A DNA stretch of 64,000 bases from Clostridium folliculivorans (GCF_024341905.1 NZ_BQXY01000006.1:1-64000); one strand, 5' to 3'. Shown: positions 1-9,523, numbered from the stretch's first letter. Notes: a model not told the origin generated them from the letters alone. A program made the numbers and translations.

Positions 1-1
1 T

Positions 2-415
2 TGGGTTATTGGTGCAAGAGGGCAAGAAGACACTATGTTTATAAAACCAATATTTAAGTATCAATGGGATAAAGTTGCTTTCAATGAGAAAGTTTATACT
101 AAAATAGAAAAAAGCTCATACATTTCTGCATACGGAGACAGCAATATAAATGCAATAGCTATGAGACATAATAAAAATAAATCCATTAAGGTAGACAAAG
201 AATATAGAATAAAATATATTTGGCCAAATTTGAAAAAGTGGCTATCAATCTTCCATGGAGTAGCCTCAAAATATCTGCAAAGATACCTTAGTTTTTTCAT
301 AATCATAAACTTGGATAAGGCGATCGATTATATGGAATTGATATATGATAGATTATTTGAAGGAAATAGATTTATAAAAACTGATGAAATAAGAATTACA
401 AGTTCGCTTTTTTAA
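2..415 (+). CDS. IS1595-family (ISXO2-like) transposase, C-terminal part
   Basis: The reading frame is open from the left window edge (codons W-V-I-G-A-R-G-Q-E-D before the first Met at 35), so the gene starts outside the window. About 137 residues are visible. The stretch around 'FHGVASKYLQRYLSFF' matches the conserved C-terminal signature of IS1595/ISXO2-type DDE transposases, which act as DNA cut-and-paste enzymes. The catalytic DDE/DNK core would mostly lie upstream and cannot be checked. No terminal inverted repeat could be identified in the AT-rich 0.5 kb that follows. The basic composition and the context of a gene-poor flank fit a mobile-element end. It could equally be a complete element extending left or a decayed remnant. 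Confidence 0.7.
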   Translation, partial: WVIGARGQEDTMFIKPIFKYQWDKVAFNEKVYTKIEKSSYISAYGDSNINAIAMRHNKNKSIKVDKEYRIKYIWPNLKKWLSIFHGVASKYLQRYLSFFIIINLDKAIDYMELIYDRLFEGNRFIKTDEIRITSSLF

Positions 416-962
416 AGAAATTATAATTCAATGTAACTATGAATAATCCATGAGAAGTATATCGGGAATTTAGCTGTTTGTTGGATTATAATTTATTATA
501 ATTAGAAGAATATCTTGATATTAATGAAAATTAATAAAACCACTTATAAAACTATAAATGTTTAATGAACCTTTGAAACCATTAAAAAGATTATAAAGTG
601 ATCAATATAATTCTGAAAAAATTAACAAGAACATAAATCAACAAATATGATTTTGAAAAATTAATAAGCCAGTAAGGAAACTAATGTTACTCAAAATTAA
701 TCACAAAGAGATAGAGTTTTGTCCGAAAAGTATTTTTAATACTGTACTAGTTTTAGAAAAGTGGCTTTAAAATATATAGTTAATTATATGGTTGTCCACC
801 TACATGTATCAATATTTAACAACATTTATTTAATAAATAATTGTATAAAGAAAAAATGTACTATAAGTACAGAACTATAATAATAGTAGTGTGGCTATTG
901 CAAAAATACACTATTATAACTATTTTCATAATTTACTGCGATACTTTTATGAATAAAACTTA
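416..962. other. gene-free AT-rich stretch with degenerate direct repeats
   Basis: There is no convincing gene here. Three loosely similar units of the form gAAAAATTAAyAA begin near 520, 615 and 653. A weak hairpin at about 880-925 lies just past the stop of the minus-strand YibE/F gene and could act as its terminator. The expected inverted repeat of the IS element on the left was not recognised. Confidence 0.4.
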
Positions 963-2144
963 TTAGAACTTATATATAAAGCTTTTGCTTTTGGATTTAC
1001 CCTGTGCAAAAGTTGGTATCAATCTTGAAGCTATGAAAGAGATTATTGGAACAGTTAGTATTACAGCTAAGCTTCCTGTGAGACCTTGGATTATTTCTAC
1101 ATTAACCATGTCCATATTTATAAGCTGATTGTAGCTTACATTATAAAAGTAAATTATGATAATCATGTTTAGGGAAGCACCGGCAAAGGCTAGAATTAGT
1201 GTATTTGCCATAGTACCCATCATATCACGGCCTACATTCATGCCTGAAGTAAACAACTCTTTTTTACTAATCTTCTTATTTGATAAATATACTTCTTGTA
1301 CAGAAGAAGCTATAGATATACTTAAATCCATTACTGCACCTAAAGAGGATATTAAGATTGCAGCCAGTAGAAGTCCTTCAACCTTGAGATTAAATTTTGC
1401 AGATATCATATTAAGGGTTTCCACATCTTGTGTGCTATAGCCAGTTAAATGAGCTAGTTTTCCTACAATTAAAGCAATTATAGCAGCGATGGTTACACCA
1501 AGAATTGTACCGAATATAGCTGATAAGGTCTTAGCACTATATCCATTAAGTAAAAGTAAGGTTATACAGGTTATTATCAATATAATTAGCACCGCTGAAA
1601 GCACTGGAGAGTAACCTCTATAAAGCATTGGAATAAATAAAAATATTATAGAAACAAAGGTGAAGGCTAGTCCGATAACTGACTTCATTCCTTTTCGTCC
1701 TCCAATAGCACATAATAAAGCGAAAAATATTATAACAAACGAATATTGTATAGGAGCTCTATAGTAGTTATAAACAATAACTTGATACTTTGAACCAGCA
1801 GTATCAATTTCTGTGATGATTTTCATGCCTTTTTTAACATATACACTATGAGTGTCGCTAAGGTAGTTAGTTATATCTTTAACCTCTCCTTTATGTTCTC
1901 CAGATAGTATCTTTACACTAATCTCTTGGCTTCCGAGAAATATACTAGAACCATCTTCAAAAGGCTTTACTGATTGACTTTTTATGGTTAAAACTTGGGC
2001 TTTCTCATATTTTACATAAGATTTATCATTTTGCTTACTATAACCTAATGGATGATTATTATTAAACATGTAAAGAAATGAAGCAAATAACAGAAAGAAT
2101 ATGGACCAGATTATAACCTTGCTGGTTTTTAAGTTTTTAAACAC
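963..2144 (-). CDS. YibE/F family membrane protein
   Basis: A 393-residue protein of the YibE/F-like family (Pfam YibE_F), whose biochemical role is not established. One N-terminal membrane segment (about residues 9-28) is followed by an extracytoplasmic domain of roughly 100 residues. A block of seven or so hydrophobic helices follows, containing the conserved 'GAVMDLSISIASS' and 'GRDMMGTMANTLILAF' stretches that define the family. The start is a GTG with a strong GAGGAGGT site six bases upstream. Full-length family members are this size, so the gene looks intact. It is transcribed divergently from the large phosphatase gene and shares the 250-bp intergenic region that carries Pho-box-like repeats. 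Co-regulation by phosphate is possible but not shown. Confidence 0.88.
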   Translation of the reverse strand: MFKNLKTSKVIIWSIFFLLFASFLYMFNNNHPLGYSKQNDKSYVKYEKAQVLTIKSQSVKPFEDGSSIFLGSQEISVKILSGEHKGEVKDITNYLSDTHSVYVKKGMKIITEIDTAGSKYQVIVYNYYRAPIQYSFVIIFFALLCAIGGRKGMKSVIGLAFTFVSIIFLFIPMLYRGYSPVLSAVLIILIITCITLLLLNGYSAKTLSAIFGTILGVTIAAIIALIVGKLAHLTGYSTQDVETLNMISAKFNLKVEGLLLAAILISSLGAVMDLSISIASSVQEVYLSNKKISKKELFTSGMNVGRDMMGTMANTLILAFAGASLNMIIIIYFYNVSYNQLINMDMVNVEIIQGLTGSLAVILTVPIISFIASRLIPTFAQGKSKSKSFIYKF

Positions 2145-2245
2145 TATGGTACCTCCTCTAATTTAAACTATAGTGTTAAATGTAGTCCTAAATTTAAATA
2201 TAAAGTATATAGAAAGCTGAAAAAAGCACTATTGTGAAGATAAGG

Positions 2246-2339
2246 TTAAAGGAATGTTAAGATTTTCAATAAAGATACAAAATAACAAGAAATTTACAAA
2301 AGTTAATTGGCAGTTAACTTATGCTAAATAAAAAGTTAA
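2246..2339 (+). promoter_or_regulatory. Pho-box-like GTTAA direct-repeat array
   Basis: GTTAA occurs at 2246 and 2257 (11 bp apart), then at 2302, 2313 and 2335 (11 and 22 bp apart), with a degenerate GCTAA near 2323. PhoP/PhoB regulators of Firmicutes bind TTAAC-like direct repeats with 11-bp periodicity. The array lies 60-150 bp upstream of a phosphatase gene, so phosphate-starvation control is a reasonable inference. No response regulator gene is in the window. Confidence 0.5.
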
Positions 2340-2397
2340 CATAGAAGGACTATACTTCCAAATGGTGGTAAAAATATTTTAAGGAGGTATTTATTTA

Positions 2398-5300
2398 GTG
2401 CGAAGAAAATTAGTATCCTCAATTTTAGCTACAGTTATGGTGTTTACGACAGTTATGAGTAATGTAAGTACGGTATTTGCTGCAGACAATAATACAAACA
2501 ATTCAACTACAAGTGCTACTAGTGGTACTACTGACAATATTAGAGAAATAACACTTTCACCAGGAAGAGATGCATCAGAATTAAACTTAACATGGTATTC
2601 AATGAAGAATTCAGGTGATGCCGAGGTTCAAATTGTAAAGAAATCTGATTATTATGGACAAACATTCCCAGCTGATAAGGCACAAACCTTCAAAGGAACT
2701 AAAAATGATGGAAACGATGGGCTTACTTCTAATAAGGTAGTGGCAACTGGAATAGTAAAGTCTACAGAATATGTTTATCGTGTTGGTGATGGCACAAATT
2801 GGAGCCAAGCTTACCAATATACATCACAGAATTCAAGCTCATATAATTTCATATTAGCCGGTGATCCACAAATAGGGGCAAGTGGAAATATTGACAACGA
2901 CAAAACTGGTTGGGTATCTACAGTAAACAAGGCTGCAACAGCCTTTCCTAACTCAAGCTTTTTATTATCTGTGGGGGATCAGGTTAATAATGGCGGTGAA
3001 GTAAAAGGGATAAGTAACGAAACAGAATATTTAGCTTATTTTGCGCCAGAACAGTTAAAGAGCTTACCAATAGCGGCTATAGCTGGAAATCATGAAACCT
3101 ATGGAGCTGGACATAATACACACTTTAATATGCCAAATGAATCAACATACGGAACAGTTTCAAGTGCTCCAACCTCAGGTGGAGATTACTATTTTACTTA
3201 TGGAAACACTTTATTTATGATGATCAATAGTAATGATGTTAACTCTGCAGATCACGAAGCTTTTATGAGAGAGGCAATAGCTAAGAATCCAAACGCAACT
3301 TGGAAGGTAGCTTCTTTACATCACTCAATATACAGCTCAGCGGATCATGCAACAGATGATGATATAATTTCTAGAAGAAACTCATTGCCGCAGGTTTTCA
3401 CTAGTTTAGGAATAGATGTAGTTTTAGATGGGCACGATCATTGTTATACAAGAACTTATCAAATGGTAGGCAATCAACCTACAAACCAAGTAAATGATAA
3501 GAAGGTTTCAATAACAAATCCATCGGGTACAATCTATCAGGATGAGACAGTTATTAAACCAACTGGTGTTGCTTACATCACAGCAAACTCAGCATCTGGA
3601 AGTAAGTACTATGAGATGAAGCAAGCAAATACTCAAAGCTATTATGAAGCGGTAAAGCAACAACTTCATGTACCTACCTTCTCTAATGTTGAAATAAATG
3701 ATAACAGCATTACAATCACAACCTATAGAACTGATAATATGGAAAAGACTGATAGATATACAATAGCAAAGAGTGATATTAAAGATGAGCCAACACCAAG
3801 TGTTAGTGATATAACTTTTGCACCAGGTACTGCTACAACTGAGATTAACTTTACTTGGTATTCAGATGTAAATTCAAGAGATACTGAAGTACAGGTTGCT
3901 AAGAAGTCTGATTACACAAATGGAGTTTTCCCAGTAGCTAAAGCTAAGACCTTTGTAGGTAAAAAGGCTCAAGGAAATAATAATGCTATATCTAATAAGG
4001 CAAATGTAAAAGGATTATCTCTTGGAACTGAGTATGTTTATAGAGTAGGAAACGGGGTAACTTGGAGTGATACCTACAACTTTACAACTCAAAATCCAAC
4101 AGATTATAACTTCTTACTTGCTGGAGATCCACAAATAGGAGCAAGTGGAGATATAAACAAGGACAAGAGCGGATGGATAGATACCTTAAACAAAGCAACC
4201 TCAGCTTTTAAAAATTCAAGCTTTTTACTTTCTTTAGGGGATCAAGTGAATAACGGCAAGGAGGTTACTGGCGGAAATAATGAGCCTGAGTACTCAGCAT
4301 ACTTTGCTCCAGAACAATTTAGAAACTTACCTATAGTAGCATTTGCAGGTAATCATGAGACTTCTGGAAAAGGACACAATACTCATTTTAATGTGCCAAA
4401 TGAATCTTCTACTTATGGAATAGTTGATACTAAGCCTGACACTGGGGCAGACTACTATTTCAACTATGGAAACACATTATTTATGGTGTTAAATAGCAAT
4501 GATACTAATACCGCTGATCATAAGGCTTTTATGGAGGAAGCTATAGCTAAAAATCCAAGTGCTACTTGGAAGGTAGTGGCTCTGCACCATTCCATATATA
4601 GCTCTGCAAATCATGAGACTGATGCAGATATAATAGCAAGAAGAAATACTATGCCTCAGGTTTATACTGAGCTAGGAATAGATGTGGTTTTATATGGACA
4701 TGATCACTGTTATACAAGAACTTATCAGATGGTAAATAATGAAGCTAAAGTACAGAATAAGGATGATAAGAAGACAGCAAACAATCCTTCTGGAGCTACT
4801 TATCAAGATGAGAAGGTCACTGATCCTACAGGAGTTCTTTATATAACTGCCAACTCTGCTTCTGGAAGTAAGTACTATGAATTTAAGGAACCAAATAGCA
4901 GCAATTATTATGAGGCAGTTAAGCAACAGTTCCATGTCCCAACTTTCTCAAATGTAGCTGTAAATATAAACAGTATTATAATAACTACTTATAGAACTGA
5001 TAACATGGAGATAACCGATAAATACACAATAGAAAAGACAAATGCAAAAGCTTCACAAGTTGTTAATAGTGATGCAAGCAAAGTTGTAGATACATTAAAT
5101 AAGGCTGGTGAAGGTTCCAATATTACAGTAGATGTAAGCGGAAGCAAAACAGTTGATAAGACTATATTTGACTCTATAAAGGGAAAAGATAAAACTGTTA
5201 ATTTTGTACAAGATGGTCTTCAATGGTCATTTAATGGTAAGGATATTACGAGTGTCACAAAGAATATAGATATGAATGTCAATATAGCAAGCGTAAATAA

Positions 5301-6720
5301 TTCATCCTCATCAAACAAATCTGCAATTGCTGCAAAGGTTGGAAATGCAGGAGCTACAGTTGTATCCTTTGCAAACAATGGACAACTTCCAGGAAAAGCA
5401 ACTGTAAAAATTAAATTAGATATGCAATGGCTTTTAGATCCAACTAATGCAAAGAAAAATATGTACGTATATTATTATAATGAAACAACTAAGAAGTTAG
5501 AAAACATAGCAAGCGGATTAAGTGTAAGTAACGGATATGCGCAGTTTAATATAACTCATAATAGTGACTATATAATCTCCGATAAGGATATATCAGAACC
5601 AGTAGCAATGAGCATAAGTGATGCAAGGGCAAAGGCCTCTGGAAGTGCTGTTTTAACAGGCGTAGTTACTAATGTTGTAGGAAGCAACGTATTTATGCAG
5701 GACGATAATGCTGCTATATGCCTAAACAATATACCAAAGGCTGATCTAAAGAGGGGAGATAAGATAACTGTAACAGGGGATTTATCAAACTATCATGGGC
5801 TTATTGAAATAACTCCAAAGGATTTACCAAGTGTTACAGTTGTAAGCAGCAACAATACTGTTACTCCTAAGGTTCTAACAATAAGTCAGGCAAATGACTC
5901 TGTACAGTCCCAGCTAGTAAGATTAAAAGGGGTTACTTTAAAAGATATAAATACTTCAGCATCATCAACAATAGAAGACAGCACTGGAAGTATTGTAATA
6001 TATAAGATGCCAGAATTAAAGGACTTCAAGGTTGGCGATAAGATAGATGTGGTAGCATCTGTAATGAAATATGATACTACTTTAGAACTTTCAGTTTCAA
6101 GTGCTAGTGATATTACTAAGCCAGGTCAGGCTGAAGCAAACGGTGTAGTAGCAAAGATTGATGCACTACCAGCTACTTTAACTTTAGAAGACACACAAAA
6201 GGTTAGTGATGCAAGAAGTGCATACAATGCACTAGGTGATGATACAAAAATGCTAGTAACAAACTTAGCTAAGCTGACTTCAGCAGAAAATACAATAGCA
6301 AAGCTTCAGTCAGATAAAGCAGCTTCAGATGCAGTAATAGGAAAAATCAATGCTATACCAACAAGCTTAACTGTTGCAGATGCACAAAAGGTTACTGATG
6401 CAAGAAAAGCATATGATGTTCTAAGCGATGACCAAAAGAAGCTAGTAACTAATTTATCAGCATTAACCTCTGCGGAAGATAAGATTAAAGCTCTGCAAAA
6501 CACAGCGCCAAACTCAGGAAACAACAATAATAACAATACAAATACTAACACAAACAATACATCTACTAGTACAAGTGGTTCAAGTAATCAAACTATAAGC
6601 ACCATTCCAAAAACAGGAGCAATAATAGGTACTGGAGTATTACTTGTAATAGGAATAGGGCTAATTGGCTTAGGTATATTCTTTATAAGAAAAAATAAAA
6701 ATGAACAAGTAGCAGAATAA
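2398..6720 (+). CDS. cell-wall-anchored protein with two tandem metallophosphoesterase (purple acid phosphatase-like) modules
   Basis: A 1440-residue surface protein probably releasing phosphate from organic phosphates outside the cell. A GTG start follows a perfect AAGGAGGT site. Residues 1-28 form a signal peptide (VFA cleavage). Each of the two modules has a fibronectin-like N-terminal strand region and a calcineurin-like phosphatase core. Copy 1 has D156 (GDPQIG), GD194, GN231HE, H308H309 and G345HDH. Copy 2 repeats these at D577, GD615, GN652HE, H730H731 and G767HDH, a constant offset of about 421. Then come an OB-fold-like region (about 1075-1235), two helical repeats of about 60 residues, an Asn/Thr-rich spacer, an IPKTG sortase-type motif (1403-1407), a membrane helix and a charged tail. 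Sorting by a sortase is inferred. All predicted metal ligands are kept in both copies. Confidence 0.88.
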   Translation: MRRKLVSSILATVMVFTTVMSNVSTVFAADNNTNNSTTSATSGTTDNIREITLSPGRDASELNLTWYSMKNSGDAEVQIVKKSDYYGQTFPADKAQTFKGTKNDGNDGLTSNKVVATGIVKSTEYVYRVGDGTNWSQAYQYTSQNSSSYNFILAGDPQIGASGNIDNDKTGWVSTVNKAATAFPNSSFLLSVGDQVNNGGEVKGISNETEYLAYFAPEQLKSLPIAAIAGNHETYGAGHNTHFNMPNESTYGTVSSAPTSGGDYYFTYGNTLFMMINSNDVNSADHEAFMREAIAKNPNATWKVASLHHSIYSSADHATDDDIISRRNSLPQVFTSLGIDVVLDGHDHCYTRTYQMVGNQPTNQVNDKKVSITNPSGTIYQDETVIKPTGVAYITANSASGSKYYEMKQANTQSYYEAVKQQLHVPTFSNVEINDNSITITTYRTDNMEKTDRYTIAKSDIKDEPTPSVSDITFAPGTATTEINFTWYSDVNSRDTEVQVAKKSDYTNGVFPVAKAKTFVGKKAQGNNNAISNKANVKGLSLGTEYVYRVGNGVTWSDTYNFTTQNPTDYNFLLAGDPQIGASGDINKDKSGWIDTLNKATSAFKNSSFLLSLGDQVNNGKEVTGGNNEPEYSAYFAPEQFRNLPIVAFAGNHETSGKGHNTHFNVPNESSTYGIVDTKPDTGADYYFNYGNTLFMVLNSNDTNTADHKAFMEEAIAKNPSATWKVVALHHSIYSSANHETDADIIARRNTMPQVYTELGIDVVLYGHDHCYTRTYQMVNNEAKVQNKDDKKTANNPSGATYQDEKVTDPTGVLYITANSASGSKYYEFKEPNSSNYYEAVKQQFHVPTFSNVAVNINSIIITTYRTDNMEITDKYTIEKTNAKASQVVNSDASKVVDTLNKAGEGSNITVDVSGSKTVDKTIFDSIKGKDKTVNFVQDGLQWSFNGKDITSVTKNIDMNVNIASVNNSSSSNKSAIAAKVGNAGATVVSFANNGQLPGKATVKIKLDMQWLLDPTNAKKNMYVYYYNETTKKLENIASGLSVSNGYAQFNITHNSDYIISDKDISEPVAMSISDARAKASGSAVLTGVVTNVVGSNVFMQDDNAAICLNNIPKADLKRGDKITVTGDLSNYHGLIEITPKDLPSVTVVSSNNTVTPKVLTISQANDSVQSQLVRLKGVTLKDINTSASSTIEDSTGSIVIYKMPELKDFKVGDKIDVVASVMKYDTTLELSVSSASDITKPGQAEANGVVAKIDALPATLTLEDTQKVSDARSAYNALGDDTKMLVTNLAKLTSAENTIAKLQSDKAASDAVIGKINAIPTSLTVADAQKVTDARKAYDVLSDDQKKLVTNLSALTSAEDKIKALQNTAPNSGNNNNNNTNTNTNNTSTSTSGSSNQTISTIPKTGAIIGTGVLLVIGIGLIGLGIFFIRKNKNEQVAE

Positions 6721-6745
6721 TAAAAGTAGTAGGGTAATAAAAAAG

Positions 6746-6786
6746 AGTTGTCTTTAATAGTTTTTACTGTTAAAGGCAACTTTTTA
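6746..6786 (+). terminator. rho-independent terminator after phosphatase gene
   Basis: A 15-bp stem (6746-6760 with 6767-6781, one mismatch and one wobble pair) runs into a T-tract, 25 bp past the stop codon. Confidence 0.8.
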
Positions 6787-6787
6787 T

Positions 6788-7014
6788 ATTTATTATCATA
6801 TTTTACACAGCGTTGAAAGAGATCTTTTTTTTCTAATAAAAGACTCCTTTATTAATTTGATTATTTGGATTGATAGCCTCATTAAATAGGTAAATCATCA
6901 AAATCATTTGTTGTGTTTAAATCAAATCTTATATTATTATTTTACCTTTTTTGGATTTTAAATAAACTGATCTTCAACAGAAATAATATTAGCTAAAAGT
7001 ACAGTATAAAATAT
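6788..7014. other. intergenic AT-rich sequence, nothing recognised
   Basis: No open frame with a ribosome binding site and no clear structure is seen between the phosphatase terminator and the regulatory elements of the PRD regulator. It forms the left part of a 405-bp gap. Confidence 0.4.
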
Positions 7015-7083
7015 AGCTTGGTTTTGGTTATATAAGATGTTTAAATAAGTCATTAAAAAAGTTTTTATATCGTATTAAAATGT
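7015..7083 (+). promoter_or_regulatory. 69-bp regulatory element shared with the GPH transporter promoter (copy 1)
   Basis: This segment aligns without gaps to 16724-16792. The first 44 positions differ at only five or six places, including the blocks TTTTGGTT, ATGTTTAAATA and GTCATTAAAA. The 3' part is more diverged but ends in the same TTAAAATGT, which may hold the -10 region. Both copies lie about 90-110 bp upstream of a start codon in the same sugar-utilisation island. A binding site for the AraC-family protein at 15549-16610 is the simplest explanation, but that is inference. Confidence 0.6.
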
Positions 7084-7102
7084 AATAAGCTAATAAAATT
7101 TT

Positions 7103-7118
7103 GCCACAATAATGTGGC
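7103..7118. promoter_or_regulatory. GCCACA-N4-TGTGGC palindrome upstream of PRD regulator
   Basis: A perfect 6-bp inverted repeat with a 4-bp spacer lies 74 bp before the regulator start. The same half-sites with the same spacing recur at 9503-9518, before the PTS genes. The two-fold occurrence suggests an operator, probably for the adjacent LicR-like regulator. Confidence 0.55.
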
Positions 7119-7191
7119 CAAACTTTACATGTAACTAACGATGAAGTAAGAAAACTTATAATATATAATACACGTATAGGCAGGTGAGTGT

Positions 7192-9156
7192 ATGTATTTA
7201 AACGATAAAAGGTTTTTGAAATTATTTAAGTTGCTTTCAAATAGTAGAGTCCCAATGAAAAGTGAAGAGCTATGTGAGCATTTAGAAATAGCACCACGAA
7301 CATTAAGAAATGATTTGAAAAATTACAAGCTAACTTTCTTAGAAAATGGGGTTAAATTGATATCAAAACCAGGCGTTGGATATTATTTTGAAATTTTTCA
7401 TCAAGATTTATACTTCAGATTTATACAAGATCTTATAAAAAAAGAAACACAAGATCAACATTTAATTCCAGTCTACCCCGAAGAGAGGATTAATTATTTA
7501 ATAAAATTATTACTAAGTACAGATAAGTATATAAAGATAGAGGAACTAGAAGAGAAACTTTTTGTTAGTCGCTCAACATTAACAAATGATCTGAAAGAAG
7601 TTAGAGAAAGACTTGAGTATTATCATTTAGATATAGAGAATAAGCCTAATTACGGAATGAAACTTATTGGCGAAGAATTTAATAAAAGATCATGTATTTC
7701 AAAATATTATTTTCATACGGATTTATATGATTCAGTTGTATTGAGCACAGAAAAAAATGAACGTAAAGAAATCATCAAAAAATTATTATATGATACGATT
7801 ACAGAAAATAATTTTACATTAACAGATATAGGATTTAGAAATCTTGTAATACACATAATGATTTTATTAATGAGAATAGATAAATTAATAGAAAATGAAA
7901 TCATAGAACCTATATATATAAATCTAGAAGATGAAAAAGAATTTAAAATAGCAGGCATGATAATAGATAAATTAGAAAATCAATTTAAAGTTAAGCTTCC
8001 TAAAAAAGAAATATATTATATAACCATCCATTTATTAGGCAAAAAGTCAATGCAATATAATAATGATACCTTATTAATTAGCCAAGAAACTCAGGATTTA
8101 TTGAATTATATATTTAAGCATATAAAACAAAATTTTAAGTTGGATTTTTCACAAAACTTCGAGTTATTTACTTGTTTAGCATTACATTTTCAACCTATGA
8201 TGAATCGTTTAAAGTATGGGCTTTTTATTGAAAATCCTTTAATTGATAAAATAAAGAATGAAAATTCTTTGGCTTTTGAGATATCCCTTTATGTTGGAAG
8301 TATTATAAAAGAAATAAAAAATTATGACGTTAATGTTAATGAGATTGGATATATTGCATTACACTTTGCTTTGGCGCTTGAAAGACTTCATGAAGAAATA
8401 AGGAGTAAAAATATACTCGTTGTATGTGCTAGTGGAGCGGGAAGTTCACAAATATTGTTATATAAATTAAAACAAAAGTTTAAAAATTATATTAATGATA
8501 TAAGAGTAGCAAAGCTGTATGAGTTGTTAGACATAGATCAAAGCAAATACGATTATATTATATCTACTGTTCCTATTGATTTTAACACTCAAATACCTGT
8601 CATTAACGTACAATATTTTTTAACTGAAGAAGATATTGATTTAGTAAAAAATATATTTACAGAAGCAGAAAATGACTATTCTTTTATAAATAAATACTTT
8701 AAGGATGAATTATTTTTTAAGGATTTGAAAGGGTCTACAAAAGAAAAAGTACTTAAAAATATGTGTGATGCAATTCAAAAGATAGTTGATATTCCACCAG
8801 ATTTTTATAAGTTAGTTATTCAAAGAGAAGAGATGGCATCTACTGAATTTGGAAATAACATTGTATTGCCACATCCAATTAAACCTATAACAGATTCAAC
8901 TTTTGTGGCAATAGCTATGCTTGAGAAAGCGATAAAATGGGACAAACAGCAGATTAAGTTTATATTTTTAATAAGTACACAAAAAGATAGTACGGAATCT
9001 CTAAGCTTATTCAATGAGAGCATAGCTGCTTTAGTTTTCAATAAAAAAGCTATGACTGAATTAGAGAAAAATCCAACTCTAAATACATTTAAGCGCATTA
9101 TCAAGGAAATGGCTATTCAGGAAAAAGAAAATACAATTGATAGCATATTTAAATAA
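7192..9156 (+). CDS. licR: LicR/MtlR-type PTS-controlled transcriptional activator (HTH-PRD-PRD-EIIB-EIIA)
   Basis: A 654-residue activator for the PTS genes that follow. N-terminal DeoR/HTH_11-like and Mga-type HTH domains (about 1-160) precede two PTS regulation domains (about 175-390, with conserved His in 'IHIMILL', 'ITIHLLG', 'LALHFQP' and 'IALHFAL'). An EIIB-like domain with Cys412 (VVCASGAGSS) and a type-2 EIIA-like domain with His561 (LPHPI) follow. This order and length match LicR/ManR/MtlR activators, whose activity is set by HPr and EII phosphorylation. The start has AGGTGAG upstream. Only 43 bp separate it from the next EIIB gene. It probably autoregulates through the palindrome at 7103. 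Its exact inducer, lichenan-type oligosaccharide or a rhamnosyl-glucoside, is not decided by sequence. Confidence 0.88.
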   Translation: MYLNDKRFLKLFKLLSNSRVPMKSEELCEHLEIAPRTLRNDLKNYKLTFLENGVKLISKPGVGYYFEIFHQDLYFRFIQDLIKKETQDQHLIPVYPEERINYLIKLLLSTDKYIKIEELEEKLFVSRSTLTNDLKEVRERLEYYHLDIENKPNYGMKLIGEEFNKRSCISKYYFHTDLYDSVVLSTEKNERKEIIKKLLYDTITENNFTLTDIGFRNLVIHIMILLMRIDKLIENEIIEPIYINLEDEKEFKIAGMIIDKLENQFKVKLPKKEIYYITIHLLGKKSMQYNNDTLLISQETQDLLNYIFKHIKQNFKLDFSQNFELFTCLALHFQPMMNRLKYGLFIENPLIDKIKNENSLAFEISLYVGSIIKEIKNYDVNVNEIGYIALHFALALERLHEEIRSKNILVVCASGAGSSQILLYKLKQKFKNYINDIRVAKLYELLDIDQSKYDYIISTVPIDFNTQIPVINVQYFLTEEDIDLVKNIFTEAENDYSFINKYFKDELFFKDLKGSTKEKVLKNMCDAIQKIVDIPPDFYKLVIQREEMASTEFGNNIVLPHPIKPITDSTFVAIAMLEKAIKWDKQQIKFIFLISTQKDSTESLSLFNESIAALVFNKKAMTELEKNPTLNTFKRIIKEMAIQEKENTIDSIFK

Positions 9157-9199
9157 TAGACATTAAGAGTTTATTTAAATTAGTCTAAGGAGAATTTAA

Positions 9200-9496
9200 A
9201 TGAGAATAATACTTTGTTGCTCTCAAGGAATGTCATCGAGCATATTTGTGAGAGCACTACGAAAAGAGATAAAGGAACAGAATTTAGACTATACAGTAGC
9301 ATCAATAGGACTATTCGAATTATCAAAATATATAGATAAGACAGATGTTGTTTTACTTGCCCCTCAAGTCAAATATGCTTTAAAAGATGTTTCAAAGATG
9401 AGTGGTAATTACAATATTCCTACAATTTTAATTAATGAAAGCGATTATGGAATTATGGATGTAAAAAAAGTTTTGAAAAGTATAAAAGTTGATTAA
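9200..9496 (+). CDS. PTS lactose/cellobiose-type EIIB (first, divergent copy)
   Basis: A 98-residue cytoplasmic EIIB domain that passes phosphate from EIIA to the incoming sugar. The P-loop with the phosphorylated cysteine is seen as 'CCSQGMSSS' (Cys7 by alignment to C-S-A-G-M-S-T-S). Length is normal for a stand-alone lactose/cellobiose-family EIIB. It follows the activator gene closely and is separated from the main PTS genes by a strong palindrome at 9498-9523. It is therefore probably co-transcribed with the regulator rather than with EIIB-EIIA-EIIC. It differs clearly from the second EIIB. It may serve the transporter as an alternative EIIB or act as a phosphate donor in regulation; the sequence does not say which. 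Confidence 0.88.
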   Translation: MRIILCCSQGMSSSIFVRALRKEIKEQNLDYTVASIGLFELSKYIDKTDVVLLAPQVKYALKDVSKMSGNYNIPTILINESDYGIMDVKKVLKSIKVD

Positions 9497-9497
9497 T

Positions 9498-9523
9498 AAA
9501 ATGCCACAGATATGTGGCATTTT
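9498..9523 (+). promoter_or_regulatory. palindromic operator and/or terminator before the PTS genes
   Basis: A perfect 11-bp stem (9498-9508 and 9513-9523) encloses the GCCACA-N4-TGTGGC core found also at 7103-7118. It sits two bases after the EIIB stop and 86 bp before the next start. The trailing TTTT is short, so it may be a weak terminator, an operator, or both. The repeated core favours an operator function. Confidence 0.6.
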
